DNA of 64,000 nucleotides from Clostridiales bacterium (GTDB taxonomy: Bacteria; Bacillota; Clostridia; Peptostreptococcales; Anaerovoracaceae), in contig JALFNS010000010.1 of NCBI GenBank assembly GCA_022773945.1, forward strand, positions 1 to 64,000, given 5' to 3'. Below are positions 1-8,609 of the stretch, piece by piece (the first letter of the stretch is position 1; each line of letters opens with the position of its first letter). A program made the position numbers and the translations under genes. The notes under the pieces are model-generated. The model did not search any database, was not told the origin of the DNA, and saw only the letters and a program-made list of their open reading frames with translations.

Positions 1-2549
1 CCGTCTCTTACCAGTCTGACTGATTCATTACGGACAACCTTGCCGTCTGTTACATATGCACCGCCGACAACACCCACTCCCGGTACCTTGAAGGTAGTTC
101 TGATTTCAACAGTTCCCAGAACAACTTCGCGATATTCGGGATCGAGCATGCCCTTCATGGCTGCTTCGATATCATCGATTATGTTGTATATTACGTTGTA
201 AGTTCTTATCTGTATTCCGTCACGTTCGGCCATTGAGCTTACAGTGATGCTCGGTCTGACATTGAATCCGATAATGATGGATCCGGAAGTTCCCGCGAGC
301 ATTACGTCAGATTCGTTTATGGCGCCTACGCCTGTATGAACGATGTTGACCTTGACCTCATCGTTGTTGAGCTTCTCCAGTGAGGTTACTATGGCACCTA
401 CTGAGCCCTGAACGTCCGCCTTGACGATAAGATTGAGCTCCTTGACCTCTCCCTCCTGAATCTGGTTGAAGAGTTCCTCCAGTGTGGTGCTGGAATTACG
501 TGCCATTATCTCCTGACGCAGCTTCTGCTGTCTGTTGTATGCTATCTCCTTGGCCTGACTCGATTTCTTGACTGCATTAAACACGTCACCGGCCTGAGGT
601 ACATCCGAAAGACCGAGTATCTCCACGGCCGTGGCAGGACCTGCCTTCTTGAGCTTCTCGCCCTTCTGATTTGACATGAGTCTTATTTTACCTGCACACG
701 TTCCGGCAACTATACTCATATCAGACTTGAGTGTTCCGTTTGTTATAAGTATTGATGCCACAGGACCCTTGGCCTTGTCCAGTCTTGCTTCAAGCACAGT
801 TCCCATGGCCAGTCTGTTAGGGTTGGCCTTAAGCTCGAGAACCTCCGCCTGGAGAAGAATCATCTCCAGCAGATTTCTGATACCGTCCCCGGTCTTGGCC
901 GATACAGGAACGCATATAACGTCTCCGCCCCAATCCTCGACGAGAACTCCGTGCTCAGCCAGATCCTTCTTGACGATATCAGGATTTGCTCCCGGTTTAT
1001 CCATCTTGTTGATGGCAACGATAATAGGAACACCTGCCGCCTTGGCATGGCTTATGGATTCCACCGTCTGCGGCTTTACCGAGTCGTCGGCAGCAACAAC
1101 CAGTACGGCTATATCCGTGGTCTTGGCTCCGCGGGCACGCATCGCCGTGAAGGCCTCATGTCCCGGAGTATCCAGGAACACGATCTTCTGTCCGTTAATC
1201 TCAACTTCCGAAGCACCTATATGCTGAGTGATTCCGCCGGACTCGCCTGCAGTCACATTGGTGTTTCTTATGGCATCCAGGAGGGATGTCTTACCGTGGT
1301 CAACGTGACCCATAACGGTGATGATAGGCGGACGAGGTTTGAGATCCTCCTCCTTGTCCTCGAAGGTTTCGATTCCTTCCTCCTCCTGATATGTCTCCTC
1401 TTCATCTACAGAACCTATGGCAATCTGAATTCCCATCTCGTCGGCGAGAAGCTGTACCATGTCCTCGTCCAGATTCTGGTTCTGGTTTGCTATTACACCC
1501 ATCTTCATAAGTGTCATGATTATCTGGGAAAGCGACGTCTTTGTCTGTTCCGCAAATCCTGCAACAGTAATCGGAACATTTATCAGGGTAGTACCTGTAG
1601 GCAGCATTTCCTCAGGTGCCGGCTCTTCAACCTTAGGCTTATTCTGGTGCTTCTTCTTCCTTGTCTGCTTCTCCAGACTTCTAGGTTCCGCCTTGCCTTG
1701 CTTCTTGCCTCTTTCGAGCTTGGAGAACTTGTCCTGTTCTCTGTCTTTATCTTTCTTTTTCTTGCCTCTTGAGGATGTCTTTTCTGAATGTTCCGGCTGC
1801 GCGTTCTGTACCTGTTCACTATCGCGCCTGCGGGACGGACGTGACTGTCTGTCGGAGGAATTAACAGACTTCTTTTCTCTTTCCGCAGCCTTCTTCTTTC
1901 TCTCTTCTTCAGCTTTCTTGGCAGCAGCCTTCTTCTCCGCCTCTTCCCGGCGGACGTCCTCTGCCTTTTTGACAACTTTAAGAGTGGTCCTTGGTCTTCT
2001 GTCCAGTGACTTCTTCGGTTCCGGCTCCTTGCGGACTTCCGGTTCTTTCTTCACTTCCGGTTCACTCTTAACTGCCCTTTCCGGCTTGACTTCAGGCTGT
2101 CCTTCCTTCTCTCTGGCAATTCTCTCTTCCAGCATAGCCTTTGAAACCTTAGGTTTAGGCTGTCCTGCAGGCTTCTTGCGATTTGCCACTTCTTCCGAAA
2201 CCACCGGTTTCCCTGTCGGAGCTTTCGCCGCAGGAGCACTTTCGCTGCGTGCAGGTGCCGCCGCTCTCGTCGTCTTCCTGATTTCAGGAAGCTTCACATT
2301 TGCCGCACGCACTGTAACCTTAGGCTCTCCGTCCTTCTTATCCTCGTGACTCTTTCTGGCCTTGCTTCTTCTGGCAACCTTAGTCTCCTGTCTGGCACTG
2401 CCTCTTGTTATAGTGTTCCGCACAGAAGCGGCATCTATGTTTGAAATCTCGTCGCTGATTTCAGCGGCATGAATTCCCATAGATTTTGCCTTCTCAAGCA
2501 CTTCATCAGCCGGCAGCTTAAGCTCTGCCGCTAAATCCAATATCTTCAT
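1..2549 (-). CDS. infB: Translation initiation factor IF-2 (C-terminal part outside window)
   Basis: GTPase that brings initiator fMet-tRNA to the 30S subunit and promotes 50S joining. 849 codons are visible. An IF2_N domain occupies about residues 1-50, followed by a long Lys/Glu/Ala/Pro-rich charged linker to about 310, a second IF2_N-like domain, then the G domain with G1 GHVDHGKT at residue 414, G3 DTPGHE and G4 NKMD, and the beginning of domains II-III. The end is missing only because the window starts here. The start is fixed by AGGAGG seven bases upstream. It is the last visible gene of the rimP-nusA-rnpM-ylxQ-infB operon, the standard Firmicutes order. Identification is secure. Confidence 0.97.
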   Translation of the reverse strand, partial: MKILDLAAELKLPADEVLEKAKSMGIHAAEISDEISNIDAASVRNTITRGSARQETKVARRSKARKSHEDKKDGEPKVTVRAANVKLPEIRKTTRAAAPARSESAPAAKAPTGKPVVSEEVANRKKPAGQPKPKVSKAMLEERIAREKEGQPEVKPERAVKSEPEVKKEPEVRKEPEPKKSLDRRPRTTLKVVKKAEDVRREEAEKKAAAKKAEEERKKKAAEREKKSVNSSDRQSRPSRRRDSEQVQNAQPEHSEKTSSRGKKKKDKDREQDKFSKLERGKKQGKAEPRSLEKQTRKKKHQNKPKVEEPAPEEMLPTGTTLINVPITVAGFAEQTKTSLSQIIMTLMKMGVIANQNQNLDEDMVQLLADEMGIQIAIGSVDEEETYQEEEGIETFEDKEEDLKPRPPIITVMGHVDHGKTSLLDAIRNTNVTAGESGGITQHIGASEVEINGQKIVFLDTPGHEAFTAMRARGAKTTDIAVLVVAADDSVKPQTVESISHAKAAGVPIIVAINKMDKPGANPDIVKKDLAEHGVLVEDWGGDVICVPVSAKTGDGIRNLLEMILLQAEVLELKANPNRLAMGTVLEARLDKAKGPVASILITNGTLKSDMSIVAGTCAGKIRLMSNQKGEKLKKAGPATAVEILGLSDVPQAGDVFNAVKKSSQAKEIAYNRQQKLRQEIMARNSSTTLEELFNQIQEGEVKELNLIVKADVQGSVGAIVTSLEKLNNDEVKVNIVHTGVGAINESDVMLAGTSGSIIIGFNVRPSITVSSMAERDGIQIRTYNVIYNIIDDIEAAMKGMLDPEYREVVLGTVEIRTTFKVPGVGVVGGAYVTDGKVVRNESVRLVRD

Positions 2550-2563
2550 ACGCACTTCCTCCT

Positions 2564-2881
2564 TTAACGTTTCCCGCATTCATCCTCAATAGCTTTCAGT
2601 ATCGTTTCGGCGAAGTTGTCATCGAGAATACCGAATACACTTCTTCCCTGTCCCCCTGTTGCCCGGGACATTTCATCAATGCTTCCGTATTTCACATGCT
2701 TCACCTTGTACCGTCTTATTTCCTTCATGATTTTTTTCTCGCTTCCCGGCGATATGTCTTCTGCCAGAATCATGAGTCTGACCTTGCCCCTGCCCATGTT
2801 GAAGGTGCAGGTATTCACGCCGGAAACCAGGTTTCCCGATTTTTTCGCAAAACCCATATATGTGAGAACCTTACTCCGCAT
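2564..2881 (-). CDS. ylxQ: L7Ae-family ribosomal/K-turn protein YlxQ
   Basis: 105-residue member of the L7Ae/L30e/S12e family, which binds kink-turn RNA; in Bacillus the paralogue is called YlxQ (RplGA). The fold signature is visible in the early GFAKKSGNLVSG segment and the later hydrophobic LMILAED strand. It sits between rnpM and infB, overlapping rnpM by 11 bp, as in Bacillus, which supports the assignment more strongly than the sequence alone. Probably expressed from the rimP promoter. The exact role is not settled in any organism I know of. Confidence 0.9.
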   Translation of the reverse strand: MRSKVLTYMGFAKKSGNLVSGVNTCTFNMGRGKVRLMILAEDISPGSEKKIMKEIRRYKVKHVKYGSIDEMSRATGGQGRSVFGILDDNFAETILKAIEDECGKR

Positions 2882-3173
2882 ATTCCATCAGCTCCTGAAA
2901 TATTGCATCCTCTTCCTCGGGACTGATGTCCACGCCGAAATTTCTCTGAAGAGCCTTCTTCTTCCTGGCCAGCTTCATACATTCCCCGTTTCTGCACAGA
3001 TACACGCCTCTTCCCTTGGCCCTGCCCGTAGGATCCACAGATATTACGCCCTCATAACAGGCTACTCTGATAAGATTCCCCTTCGGCATTGATTCCATAC
3101 AGCCTATGCATCTTCGCATGGGAACGCGTTTACTCTTCGCATTCTTCGTAGTCTTCATCATCTTCACCGTCAT
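2871..3173 (-). CDS. rnpM: YlxR/RnpM family RNA-binding protein
   Basis: 100-residue YlxR (DUF448) protein; the family has been reported to bind and modulate RNase P RNA in Bacillus (RnpM). The family core is visible as RRCIGCMESMPKGNLIRV and the GRAKGRGVYLC segment. The ATG at 3173 is preceded by GGAGG with a 9-base gap, so the 44-bp overlap with the end of nusA appears real rather than an over-extended start. Position between nusA and ylxQ is the standard one. Confidence 0.92.
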   Translation of the reverse strand: MTVKMMKTTKNAKSKRVPMRRCIGCMESMPKGNLIRVACYEGVISVDPTGRAKGRGVYLCRNGECMKLARKKKALQRNFGVDISPEEEDAIFQELMEYAE

Positions 3174-4224
3174 ATTCTTCAGCCTCCGCGCCTCCGAAAT
3201 ACTGGCTGTGGCTCTTGATATCTATCTTCCATCCGCAAAGTCTGGCTGCCAGTCGCACATTCTGTCCTTCCTTGCCTATTGCCAGCGAAAGCTGATAATC
3301 CGGAACCACTACTGTGGCCGCCTTTTCCTCTTCGTCTATAATGACCTCTTCAACCTTGGCCGGACTGAGGACATTGCTTATGAGCACTGCCGGATCATCA
3401 TCCCAGGTTGTTATATCAATTTTCTCTCCCCAGAGTTCGTCGACGATATTCTTTACTCTGCTGCCGCCGGTTCCCACACATGCTCCTACCGGATCCACAT
3501 CATCATACTCAGTGTAAACGGCAATCTTGGTTCTGGAGCCTGCCTCTCTGGCTATGCTCTTGATTTCAACGATTCCTTCGTCGATTTCAGGAACCTCCAG
3601 TTCGAAGAGTCTCTCAACAAATCCGGGATGTGTTCTGCTGAGGAACACCTGAGGTCCCTTGTTGCTCTTTCTCACATCCATTATATAGGCTTTTATCCTG
3701 TCATTTACCCTGTATCTCTCACCGGGAGCTCTTTCTCCTGCCACAAGGATTCCTTCTGTGTTACCTATGTTGACGAAGAGCGTCTCATTGCTGATTCTCT
3801 GAACAACACCCGTAATCAGATCTCCCTGTCTGCTGATGAAATTATCAAACACCAGTCCGCGCTCAGCCTCTCTGATTCGCTGAACGACCACCTGCTTGGC
3901 TGTCTGAGCCGCAATACGGCCGAAATCCTTAGGAGTAACCTGATACTCGACTATATCGCCGACCTGATATCTCGGATCTATCTCGAGAGCTTCCTCAATG
4001 GATATCTCGGTAAATTCATCCTCAACTTCCTCGACCACATTCTTCTGCATGAGAACGTCAACTCTTCCGCTTTCTTCATCTATATCAACTCTCACATTCT
4101 GTGCAGTCCCGTAGTTTTTCTTGTATGCGGATATAAGCGCAGACTCGATTGCATCAATAAGCATCTCCTTGGGAATTCCTTTTTCCTTCACCAGATCATT
4201 GATTGCATTCATAAACTCATTCAT
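3130..4224 (-). CDS. nusA: Transcription termination/antitermination factor NusA
   Basis: 364 residues: N-terminal RNA-polymerase-binding domain (about 1-125), S1 domain (about 135-200), and two KH domains (GTGGSRVKNI near 250 and AIGKEGQNVRLAARL near 320), ending in a strongly acidic tail. No C-terminal acidic-repeat domains, as usual for Firmicutes. It modulates pausing and intrinsic termination and couples to the ribosome. CGGAGG lies nine bases before the ATG. Second gene of the rimP operon. Typical length for the phylum. Confidence 0.97.
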   Translation of the reverse strand: MNEFMNAINDLVKEKGIPKEMLIDAIESALISAYKKNYGTAQNVRVDIDEESGRVDVLMQKNVVEEVEDEFTEISIEEALEIDPRYQVGDIVEYQVTPKDFGRIAAQTAKQVVVQRIREAERGLVFDNFISRQGDLITGVVQRISNETLFVNIGNTEGILVAGERAPGERYRVNDRIKAYIMDVRKSNKGPQVFLSRTHPGFVERLFELEVPEIDEGIVEIKSIAREAGSRTKIAVYTEYDDVDPVGACVGTGGSRVKNIVDELWGEKIDITTWDDDPAVLISNVLSPAKVEEVIIDEEEKAATVVVPDYQLSLAIGKEGQNVRLAARLCGWKIDIKSHSQYFGGAEAEEYDGEDDEDYEECEE

Positions 4225-4267
4225 TATTTTTTCCTCCGTTTTAGAAAATACAAAGCCTTCTATGTGA

Positions 4268-4783
4268 TCAGAATATAACCGCCAGCCGTGCCTTCGCTAT
4301 ATCCTTGCGTCTGAGCACCCATTCTCTGTCCTCAGTCTTAACAGTAACTTCATCCTCACTCTCCGTCTTCTCATCCGGCAGGTATGAAGTGAGAACACCT
4401 TCGAAATTCTTGATTCCGTCAATACCTCTGTAAAGCCTGATTTCAACATGGCTGCCTATGTAACTTGTGAAATGCTCCCTTCTTGTCAGAGCCCTGTCCA
4501 TTCCCGGCGAGCTGACCTCCAGATAATAGTTCTGTTCCACAGGATCAGCCTCATCCAGCTTCTCGGACAGAAATCTGCTCACCTTCTCGCAGTCCTCAGT
4601 TCCTATATAGACCTGTTCCCGGCCTTCCTCAGGCGTGCCGTAGCCTTCGAAGTCAATGTATACCCTGAGGAACCAGTCCCTGCCCTCTTTAATGAATTCG
4701 CTGCTGTAAAGAACATATCCTTCCTGCTTCAGAAAATCCGAAAGAATTTCCTCAACCATGTCTGTAATTTTCTTTCCGGCCAT
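4268..4783 (-). CDS. rimP: Ribosome maturation factor RimP
   Basis: 171-residue 30S assembly factor; the family hallmark YLEVSSPGMDRALTR is present. I place the start at 4783 (MAGKKITDM) because GAGGG stands just upstream; a longer in-frame reading to 4825 would start inside a perfect hairpin and has no ribosome site. First gene of the nusA-infB operon, with a good promoter at 4856-4884 and a 10-bp-stem hairpin in the leader. Confidence 0.93.
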   Translation of the reverse strand: MAGKKITDMVEEILSDFLKQEGYVLYSSEFIKEGRDWFLRVYIDFEGYGTPEEGREQVYIGTEDCEKVSRFLSEKLDEADPVEQNYYLEVSSPGMDRALTRREHFTSYIGSHVEIRLYRGIDGIKNFEGVLTSYLPDEKTESEDEVTVKTEDREWVLRRKDIAKARLAVIF

Positions 4784-4804
4784 TTTTCCCTCTTCACAAT
4801 AATT

Positions 4805-4829
4805 AAGAGTGAGCCGGCCGCTCACTCTT
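4805..4829 (-). promoter_or_regulatory. Perfect leader hairpin upstream of rimP
   Basis: Arms 4805-4814 (AAGAGTGAGC) and 4820-4829 (GCTCACTCTT) are exact complements around a 5-base loop. It lies between the rimP promoter and the rimP ribosome binding site, so it is transcribed in the leader. Neither side is followed by a T run, so it does not look like an intrinsic terminator. A structured site for feedback control, RNA processing or protection is possible; this is inference. Confidence 0.7.
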
Positions 4830-4855
4830 GAAGTAACAATCTATTAACTTTGATT

Positions 4856-4884
4856 ATATTATCACACAATTCCCTATATTTCAA
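4856..4884 (-). promoter_or_regulatory. Sigma-A promoter of the rimP-nusA-infB operon
   Basis: On the minus strand TTGAAA (4879-4884), a 17-bp spacer, and TAATAT (4856-4861) preceded by TG, i.e. an extended -10. It lies between the end of metF and rimP and predicts a leader of about 65 nt that contains the 4805-4829 hairpin. Confidence 0.75.
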
Positions 4885-4907
4885 GGGTTTTATTGATTTT
4901 ATGCCTT

Positions 4908-5786
4908 TTACAGCAGATCTCTGATGCCTTCCCACACATTGATTGCCACCTGCGGATCGTTCATCGTGTATATATGAATTCCTTCTGCACCGTTTTCTAT
5001 CAGCTCACGGCACTGTCTTACCGCATATTCAATTCCCGCCTTGTAAAGACCTTCACTGTCATGTTCGTAGCGAGCTATCATCTCCGTAAACCTGTGAGGC
5101 AGGCTTGCTCCCGAAAGCTGAACCGTTTTCTCTATCTGGCTTGCCTTGACTATAGGCATTATCCCTGCAGATACGGGAACCGTGATGCCCGCGTCTCTCA
5201 GGTTGTCGGTAAACCCGTAGAAACACCTGTTGTCGAAGAAGAGCTGAGTGATAAGAACTCTGACACCTGCACCTATCTTGTATTTAAGGTTCTGAATGTC
5301 AGCCTCACGGCTCGGGCTCTCGTAGTGACCCTCCGGATAGCATGCTCCCAGAATTTCCAGGTCGTCGCTGCATTTTCTCTGTATCTCTATCGCCAGCTCA
5401 TTGGCATGGGAAAATTCCCTCTTGATATCCTCCCCCGGAACTATATCGCCTCTGAGAGCCATAACATTCTCGATATCCGAATCCCGGAACCGTTCAATCA
5501 TAACCTTTACGTCTTCCCGGGTGGAATTGATGCAGGTCAGATGAGCTACGGTTTCAATTCCGTAACGCTTCTTGATATTGGCAGCAATCTCACATGTTGA
5601 ATTGTCTGCGATATTACCGCCTGCTCCGTATGTCACACTTATGAAGTCAGGCTCGGTTACGGCCAGCTTCTCCACAGCGGTGTATATGGAGTTCATATTC
5701 TTCTTTCTCTTGGGAGGGAAAACCTCCAGAGAAAATACAGGTTTCCCCGCCTTCTTCTTTTCTTCAAATATCTCAGGTATCTTCAT
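4908..5786 (-). CDS. metF: 5,10-methylenetetrahydrofolate reductase
   Basis: 292-residue FAD-dependent TIM-barrel enzyme converting methylene-THF to methyl-THF for methionine synthesis or, in acetogens, the methyl branch. Family markers: FSLEVFPPK near the N-terminus, YGAGG, LTC around residue 84 and ALRGD. GGAGG lies six bases before the ATG. It stands alone, divergent from deoC, with a short leader that leaves no room for a SAM riboswitch. No zinc-binding MetV partner is seen nearby. The only linked one-carbon functions are the corrinoid-activation genes 40 kb away. Confidence 0.93.
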   Translation of the reverse strand: MKIPEIFEEKKKAGKPVFSLEVFPPKRKKNMNSIYTAVEKLAVTEPDFISVTYGAGGNIADNSTCEIAANIKKRYGIETVAHLTCINSTREDVKVMIERFRDSDIENVMALRGDIVPGEDIKREFSHANELAIEIQRKCSDDLEILGACYPEGHYESPSREADIQNLKYKIGAGVRVLITQLFFDNRCFYGFTDNLRDAGITVPVSAGIMPIVKASQIEKTVQLSGASLPHRFTEMIARYEHDSEGLYKAGIEYAVRQCRELIENGAEGIHIYTMNDPQVAINVWEGIRDLL

Positions 5787-5799
5787 TTTGCCTCCATTA

Positions 5800-5828
5800 T
5801 TGAAAACTCATCTTCAATGATGTATCAT
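5800..5828 (+). promoter_or_regulatory. deoC promoter giving a leaderless transcript
   Basis: TTGAAA (5800-5805), a 17-bp spacer, TATCAT (5823-5828). Only seven bases separate the -10 element from the deoC ATG at 5836, so transcription should begin at the start codon itself. There is no Shine-Dalgarno sequence before deoC, which agrees with this. Confidence 0.7.
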
Positions 5829-5852
5829 ACATAGCATGAAAGACTTTAACAA
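5824..5852 (-). promoter_or_regulatory. metF promoter overlapping the deoC promoter
   Basis: Minus-strand TTGTTA (5847-5852), 17 bp, TATGAT (5824-5829). Its -10 overlaps the deoC -10 on the other strand within the near-palindrome ATGTATCATACAT, so the two polymerases cannot occupy the site together. Predicted leader about 30 nt with a GGAGG site. Confidence 0.55.
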
Positions 5853-6540
5853 ATACTTCGATCATACCCTTCTGCGGCCCGATGCCACAGAAGGAGACAT
5901 TGCAATACTCTGTGAGGAAGCATGTCAGTACGACTTCGCTTCCGTATGTGTCAACGGCTGCTTTGTCAGAGAAGCATACAGACTGACTCGCTCTCTGAAC
6001 AGAAGCCTGGGCTCAACCGTGAAGGTCTGTGCAGTTGCCGGTTTCCCTCTGGGAGCCTCTTCGACCTCAGTTAAGGTTTTCGAAGCGGACCGTGCTGTCG
6101 GTGACGGCGCATCCGAAATCGATGTTGTAATGAACATCGGTGAGGCACTCACAGGCAGATGGGATTCCGTGGAGAACGAAATCAGATCCATCGCCGAAAT
6201 ATGCCATGACGGTGATGCCTTACTTAAGGTTATACTGGAAACCTGTCTTCTTGATGATTCTCAGATTGCCGAGGCATGCGCCAGAGCCACCATGGCCGGT
6301 GCCGATTTCGTCAAGACCTCAACAGGTTTCGCCACGCCTCCCGAAGGAATTTTCCCCGGTGCCACTGTGCACCATGTTAAACTTATGAGAAAATCCTCCG
6401 GCGGCAAGGTCAGCATCAAAGCCTCCGGAGGAATACGCTCTCTTCACAAAGCCCTCTCTCTCATAGAAGCAGGTGCCGACAGGCTGGGCTGCAGCTCGTC
6501 AGTCAGCATTATGAGAGAATACGAAGCTTCCCAATTGTAG
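5836..6540 (+). CDS. deoC: Deoxyribose-phosphate aldolase
   Basis: 234-residue class I aldolase cleaving 2-deoxyribose-5-phosphate to glyceraldehyde-3-phosphate and acetaldehyde in deoxynucleoside breakdown. The Schiff-base lysine lies in FVKTSTGF, the second catalytic lysine in IKASGGIR, and FDHTLLRPDAT opens the barrel. No other deo genes are nearby. No ribosome binding site precedes the ATG; the predicted promoter places +1 on the A of the ATG. It converges on hypE with a 6-bp gap and no visible terminator. Confidence 0.95.
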   Translation: MKDFNKYFDHTLLRPDATEGDIAILCEEACQYDFASVCVNGCFVREAYRLTRSLNRSLGSTVKVCAVAGFPLGASSTSVKVFEADRAVGDGASEIDVVMNIGEALTGRWDSVENEIRSIAEICHDGDALLKVILETCLLDDSQIAEACARATMAGADFVKTSTGFATPPEGIFPGATVHHVKLMRKSSGGKVSIKASGGIRSLHKALSLIEAGADRLGCSSSVSIMREYEASQL

Positions 6541-6546
6541 CCTTTG

Positions 6547-7536
6547 CTAGCAGATCCTCGGAAGGCCCTCTCCGTACAGTACATCGAATCTTCTCGTTGC
6601 GCCCAGACGCGTTCTTATGTATGTGCCTGTGCCTTCCGTAAACCTGCCGATAACGGCCGCATCCCTTCCGTGGGGTGCTTTTTTTACAGCCGCGAGAGCC
6701 TTATCGGCTTCTTCTGCGGGAACCACGGCTATCATCTTGCCCTCGTTGCCCATATAGAGAGGATCCAGTCCCAGAATGTCGGCGAAGCCTCTCACCTGAG
6801 AGTTTACCGGAATACTCTCCTCTTCAAGCTCTATTCTGCAGTTCGAGCTCTCGGATATTTCGTTGAGAACGGTTCCCAGCCCGCCTCTTGTAACATCTCT
6901 CATTGCTCTCACATCTATTCCCTCTTCGAAGAGATTCTCCACTATATCATTGAGGGCGGCACAGTCGCTGGTGATGTCGTTCTCTATCTCCATTCTGTGG
7001 CTGAGTATGCACGCATGGTGGTCTCCCAGATTTCCCGAGCAGATAATCACATCTCCCGGTCTGCAGTTGCCTCCGCTCACATTTCTTCCCTCGGGAACAA
7101 TTCCGATCCCCGTGGTGTTTATGTACATTCCGCCGTTGCCTTCAACAACCTTGGTATCTCCTGCCACGATAATAACTCCCGCTTCCCGGGCCTGTGCGGC
7201 CATCGATGCCACAACCCTGTCCAGAAGCTCCGTATCCAGTCCCTCTTCAAGGATGAATCCGCATGTCAGATACTTCGGTTCAGCACCCATCATCAGGAGA
7301 TCGTTGACAGTTCCGCAGACACACAGCTTGCCTATATCTCCGCCTTTGAACTCGAGGGGAGTAACGACGAAGGAGTCCGTGCTGCAGGCTATCCTGCTGC
7401 CGTCTCCGGGAACTTCCAGAACGGCCGCATCCTCCATTTTATCCAGAACACTGTTGGCAAAATGCTTGCCGAATATGTCGCCCATAAGCTGTGCGGAGCT
7501 TTTGCCTCCGCTCCCGTGAGCCATCGTTATCTTCAT
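6547..7536 (-). CDS. hypE: Hydrogenase maturation protein HypE
   Basis: 329-residue PurM-like ATPase that dehydrates the C-terminal thiocarboxamide to thiocyanate to make the cyanide ligands of [NiFe] hydrogenases. It begins MAHGSGGKSS as the family does and ends in the essential PRIC tail carrying the modified cysteine, so it is complete. Last gene of hypC-hypD-hypE, 15 bp after hypD. No hydrogenase subunits, hypA, hypB or hypF lie in the window. Confidence 0.96.
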   Translation of the reverse strand: MKITMAHGSGGKSSAQLMGDIFGKHFANSVLDKMEDAAVLEVPGDGSRIACSTDSFVVTPLEFKGGDIGKLCVCGTVNDLLMMGAEPKYLTCGFILEEGLDTELLDRVVASMAAQAREAGVIIVAGDTKVVEGNGGMYINTTGIGIVPEGRNVSGGNCRPGDVIICSGNLGDHHACILSHRMEIENDITSDCAALNDIVENLFEEGIDVRAMRDVTRGGLGTVLNEISESSNCRIELEEESIPVNSQVRGFADILGLDPLYMGNEGKMIAVVPAEEADKALAAVKKAPHGRDAAVIGRFTEGTGTYIRTRLGATRRFDVLYGEGLPRIC

Positions 7537-7551
7537 TCCCTGTTCTCCTCT

Positions 7552-8595
7552 CTAAAATTTATTTCTGTACCAGATTCCGCAGGAACCCTCCGAAGACACC
7601 ATGCACGGGCCGAAAGGATCCACCGGTGTGCACTTCACACCGAACATCGGACACTGATCCGGATTGATTCTTCCTGTAATAACTGCTCCGCAGCAGCATT
7701 CCGCAGGCAGTTCCATATCCTCGTAGAGCATGCTGCTTCCTCCGTCATAGACGGAATACTCATCTCGTATATAAAGACCGGAGTCCTCTATGACTCCCAG
7801 CCCTCTCCACATGGCCGGTCCCGGTCTGAAAACCTCGTCGAGGACCTGAAGAGCCCTGCTGTTGCCGTCCTCACGGACAGCATTTCTGTACAGATTCTCA
7901 GCCTGACTCTCTCCCGTCTCAATCTGCTTCACGATTCTGTATATTGTTGCCAGTATGTGCTCCGCCTCGAAACCTGAAACCACGAAAGGTTTCTTATACT
8001 TCTCCGCCAGTGCATCATAGACGTGACGTCCCGTAATAACGCTCACATGTCCCGGACATATGAAGCCGTCAATATCCTGCTGATTCTCGCAGATCCAGCT
8101 GATGGCAGGAATTGCCGTCTTGAGAGCCGTCACCAGACGAATGTTCTCTATGCCCTGTTCAGCCGCGGCCTTAATCACCAGACCGTAAGCCGGAGCCGTC
8201 GTCTCGAAGCCTACCGCCGCTATGACATAGGTCGTGTCCGGATCGGCCTTTGCTTTATCCAGAGCCTCGAAAGGCGAATACATCACCGTTATGCGGGCGC
8301 CTCCCGCCTTGTTCTCGGACAGACTGCCTCCGGTTCCCGGAACCTTCATCATGTCTCCGAAGGTCAGAAGCTCATGTCCCGGCTTGTGCGCGTACTCTAC
8401 ACACTTGTCAATATATGCCGTGGGAGTTACACACACAGGACATCCCGGACCGGAAATCAGCTTGATGTCCGGTGATATGAGATCACGTATGCCGCTCTTG
8501 AAAATAGCCGCGGTATGTGTTCCGCACACCTCCATAAGCTTGAGCTCTCTGCCTCTGTACCCTCTCAGGTATTCAATTATCTCACTGATATTCAT
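7552..8595 (-). CDS. hypD: Hydrogenase maturation protein HypD
   Basis: 347-residue [4Fe-4S] scaffold on which Fe(CN)2CO is assembled together with HypC. Conserved elements: MEVCGTHT near residue 25, GPGCPVCVTP near 70, GFETTAP, and the C-terminal cysteine set including ECCCGAVITG and FGVKCTPVDP. Lies between hypC (14-bp gap) and hypE (15-bp gap), all with good ribosome sites. Confidence 0.97.
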   Translation of the reverse strand: MNISEIIEYLRGYRGRELKLMEVCGTHTAAIFKSGIRDLISPDIKLISGPGCPVCVTPTAYIDKCVEYAHKPGHELLTFGDMMKVPGTGGSLSENKAGGARITVMYSPFEALDKAKADPDTTYVIAAVGFETTAPAYGLVIKAAAEQGIENIRLVTALKTAIPAISWICENQQDIDGFICPGHVSVITGRHVYDALAEKYKKPFVVSGFEAEHILATIYRIVKQIETGESQAENLYRNAVREDGNSRALQVLDEVFRPGPAMWRGLGVIEDSGLYIRDEYSVYDGGSSMLYEDMELPAECCCGAVITGRINPDQCPMFGVKCTPVDPFGPCMVSSEGSCGIWYRNKF

Positions 8596-8609
8596 TGGCT
8601 TCTCCCCGC

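Noticed and set aside
676-2349. Long plus-strand frames opposite infB
   Set aside because: They are antisense shadows of infB, with low-complexity Ser/Leu composition and no ribosome sites.
4805-4829. Intrinsic terminator before rimP
   Set aside because: No T-rich tail on either strand, and it would cut off an essential operon.
5787-5835. SAM riboswitch before metF
   Set aside because: The intergenic space is 49 bp and has no room for one.
6544-7977. A 477-codon plus-strand frame opposite hypE/hypD
   Set aside because: Antisense to two clearly identified genes; no ribosome site and no family features.
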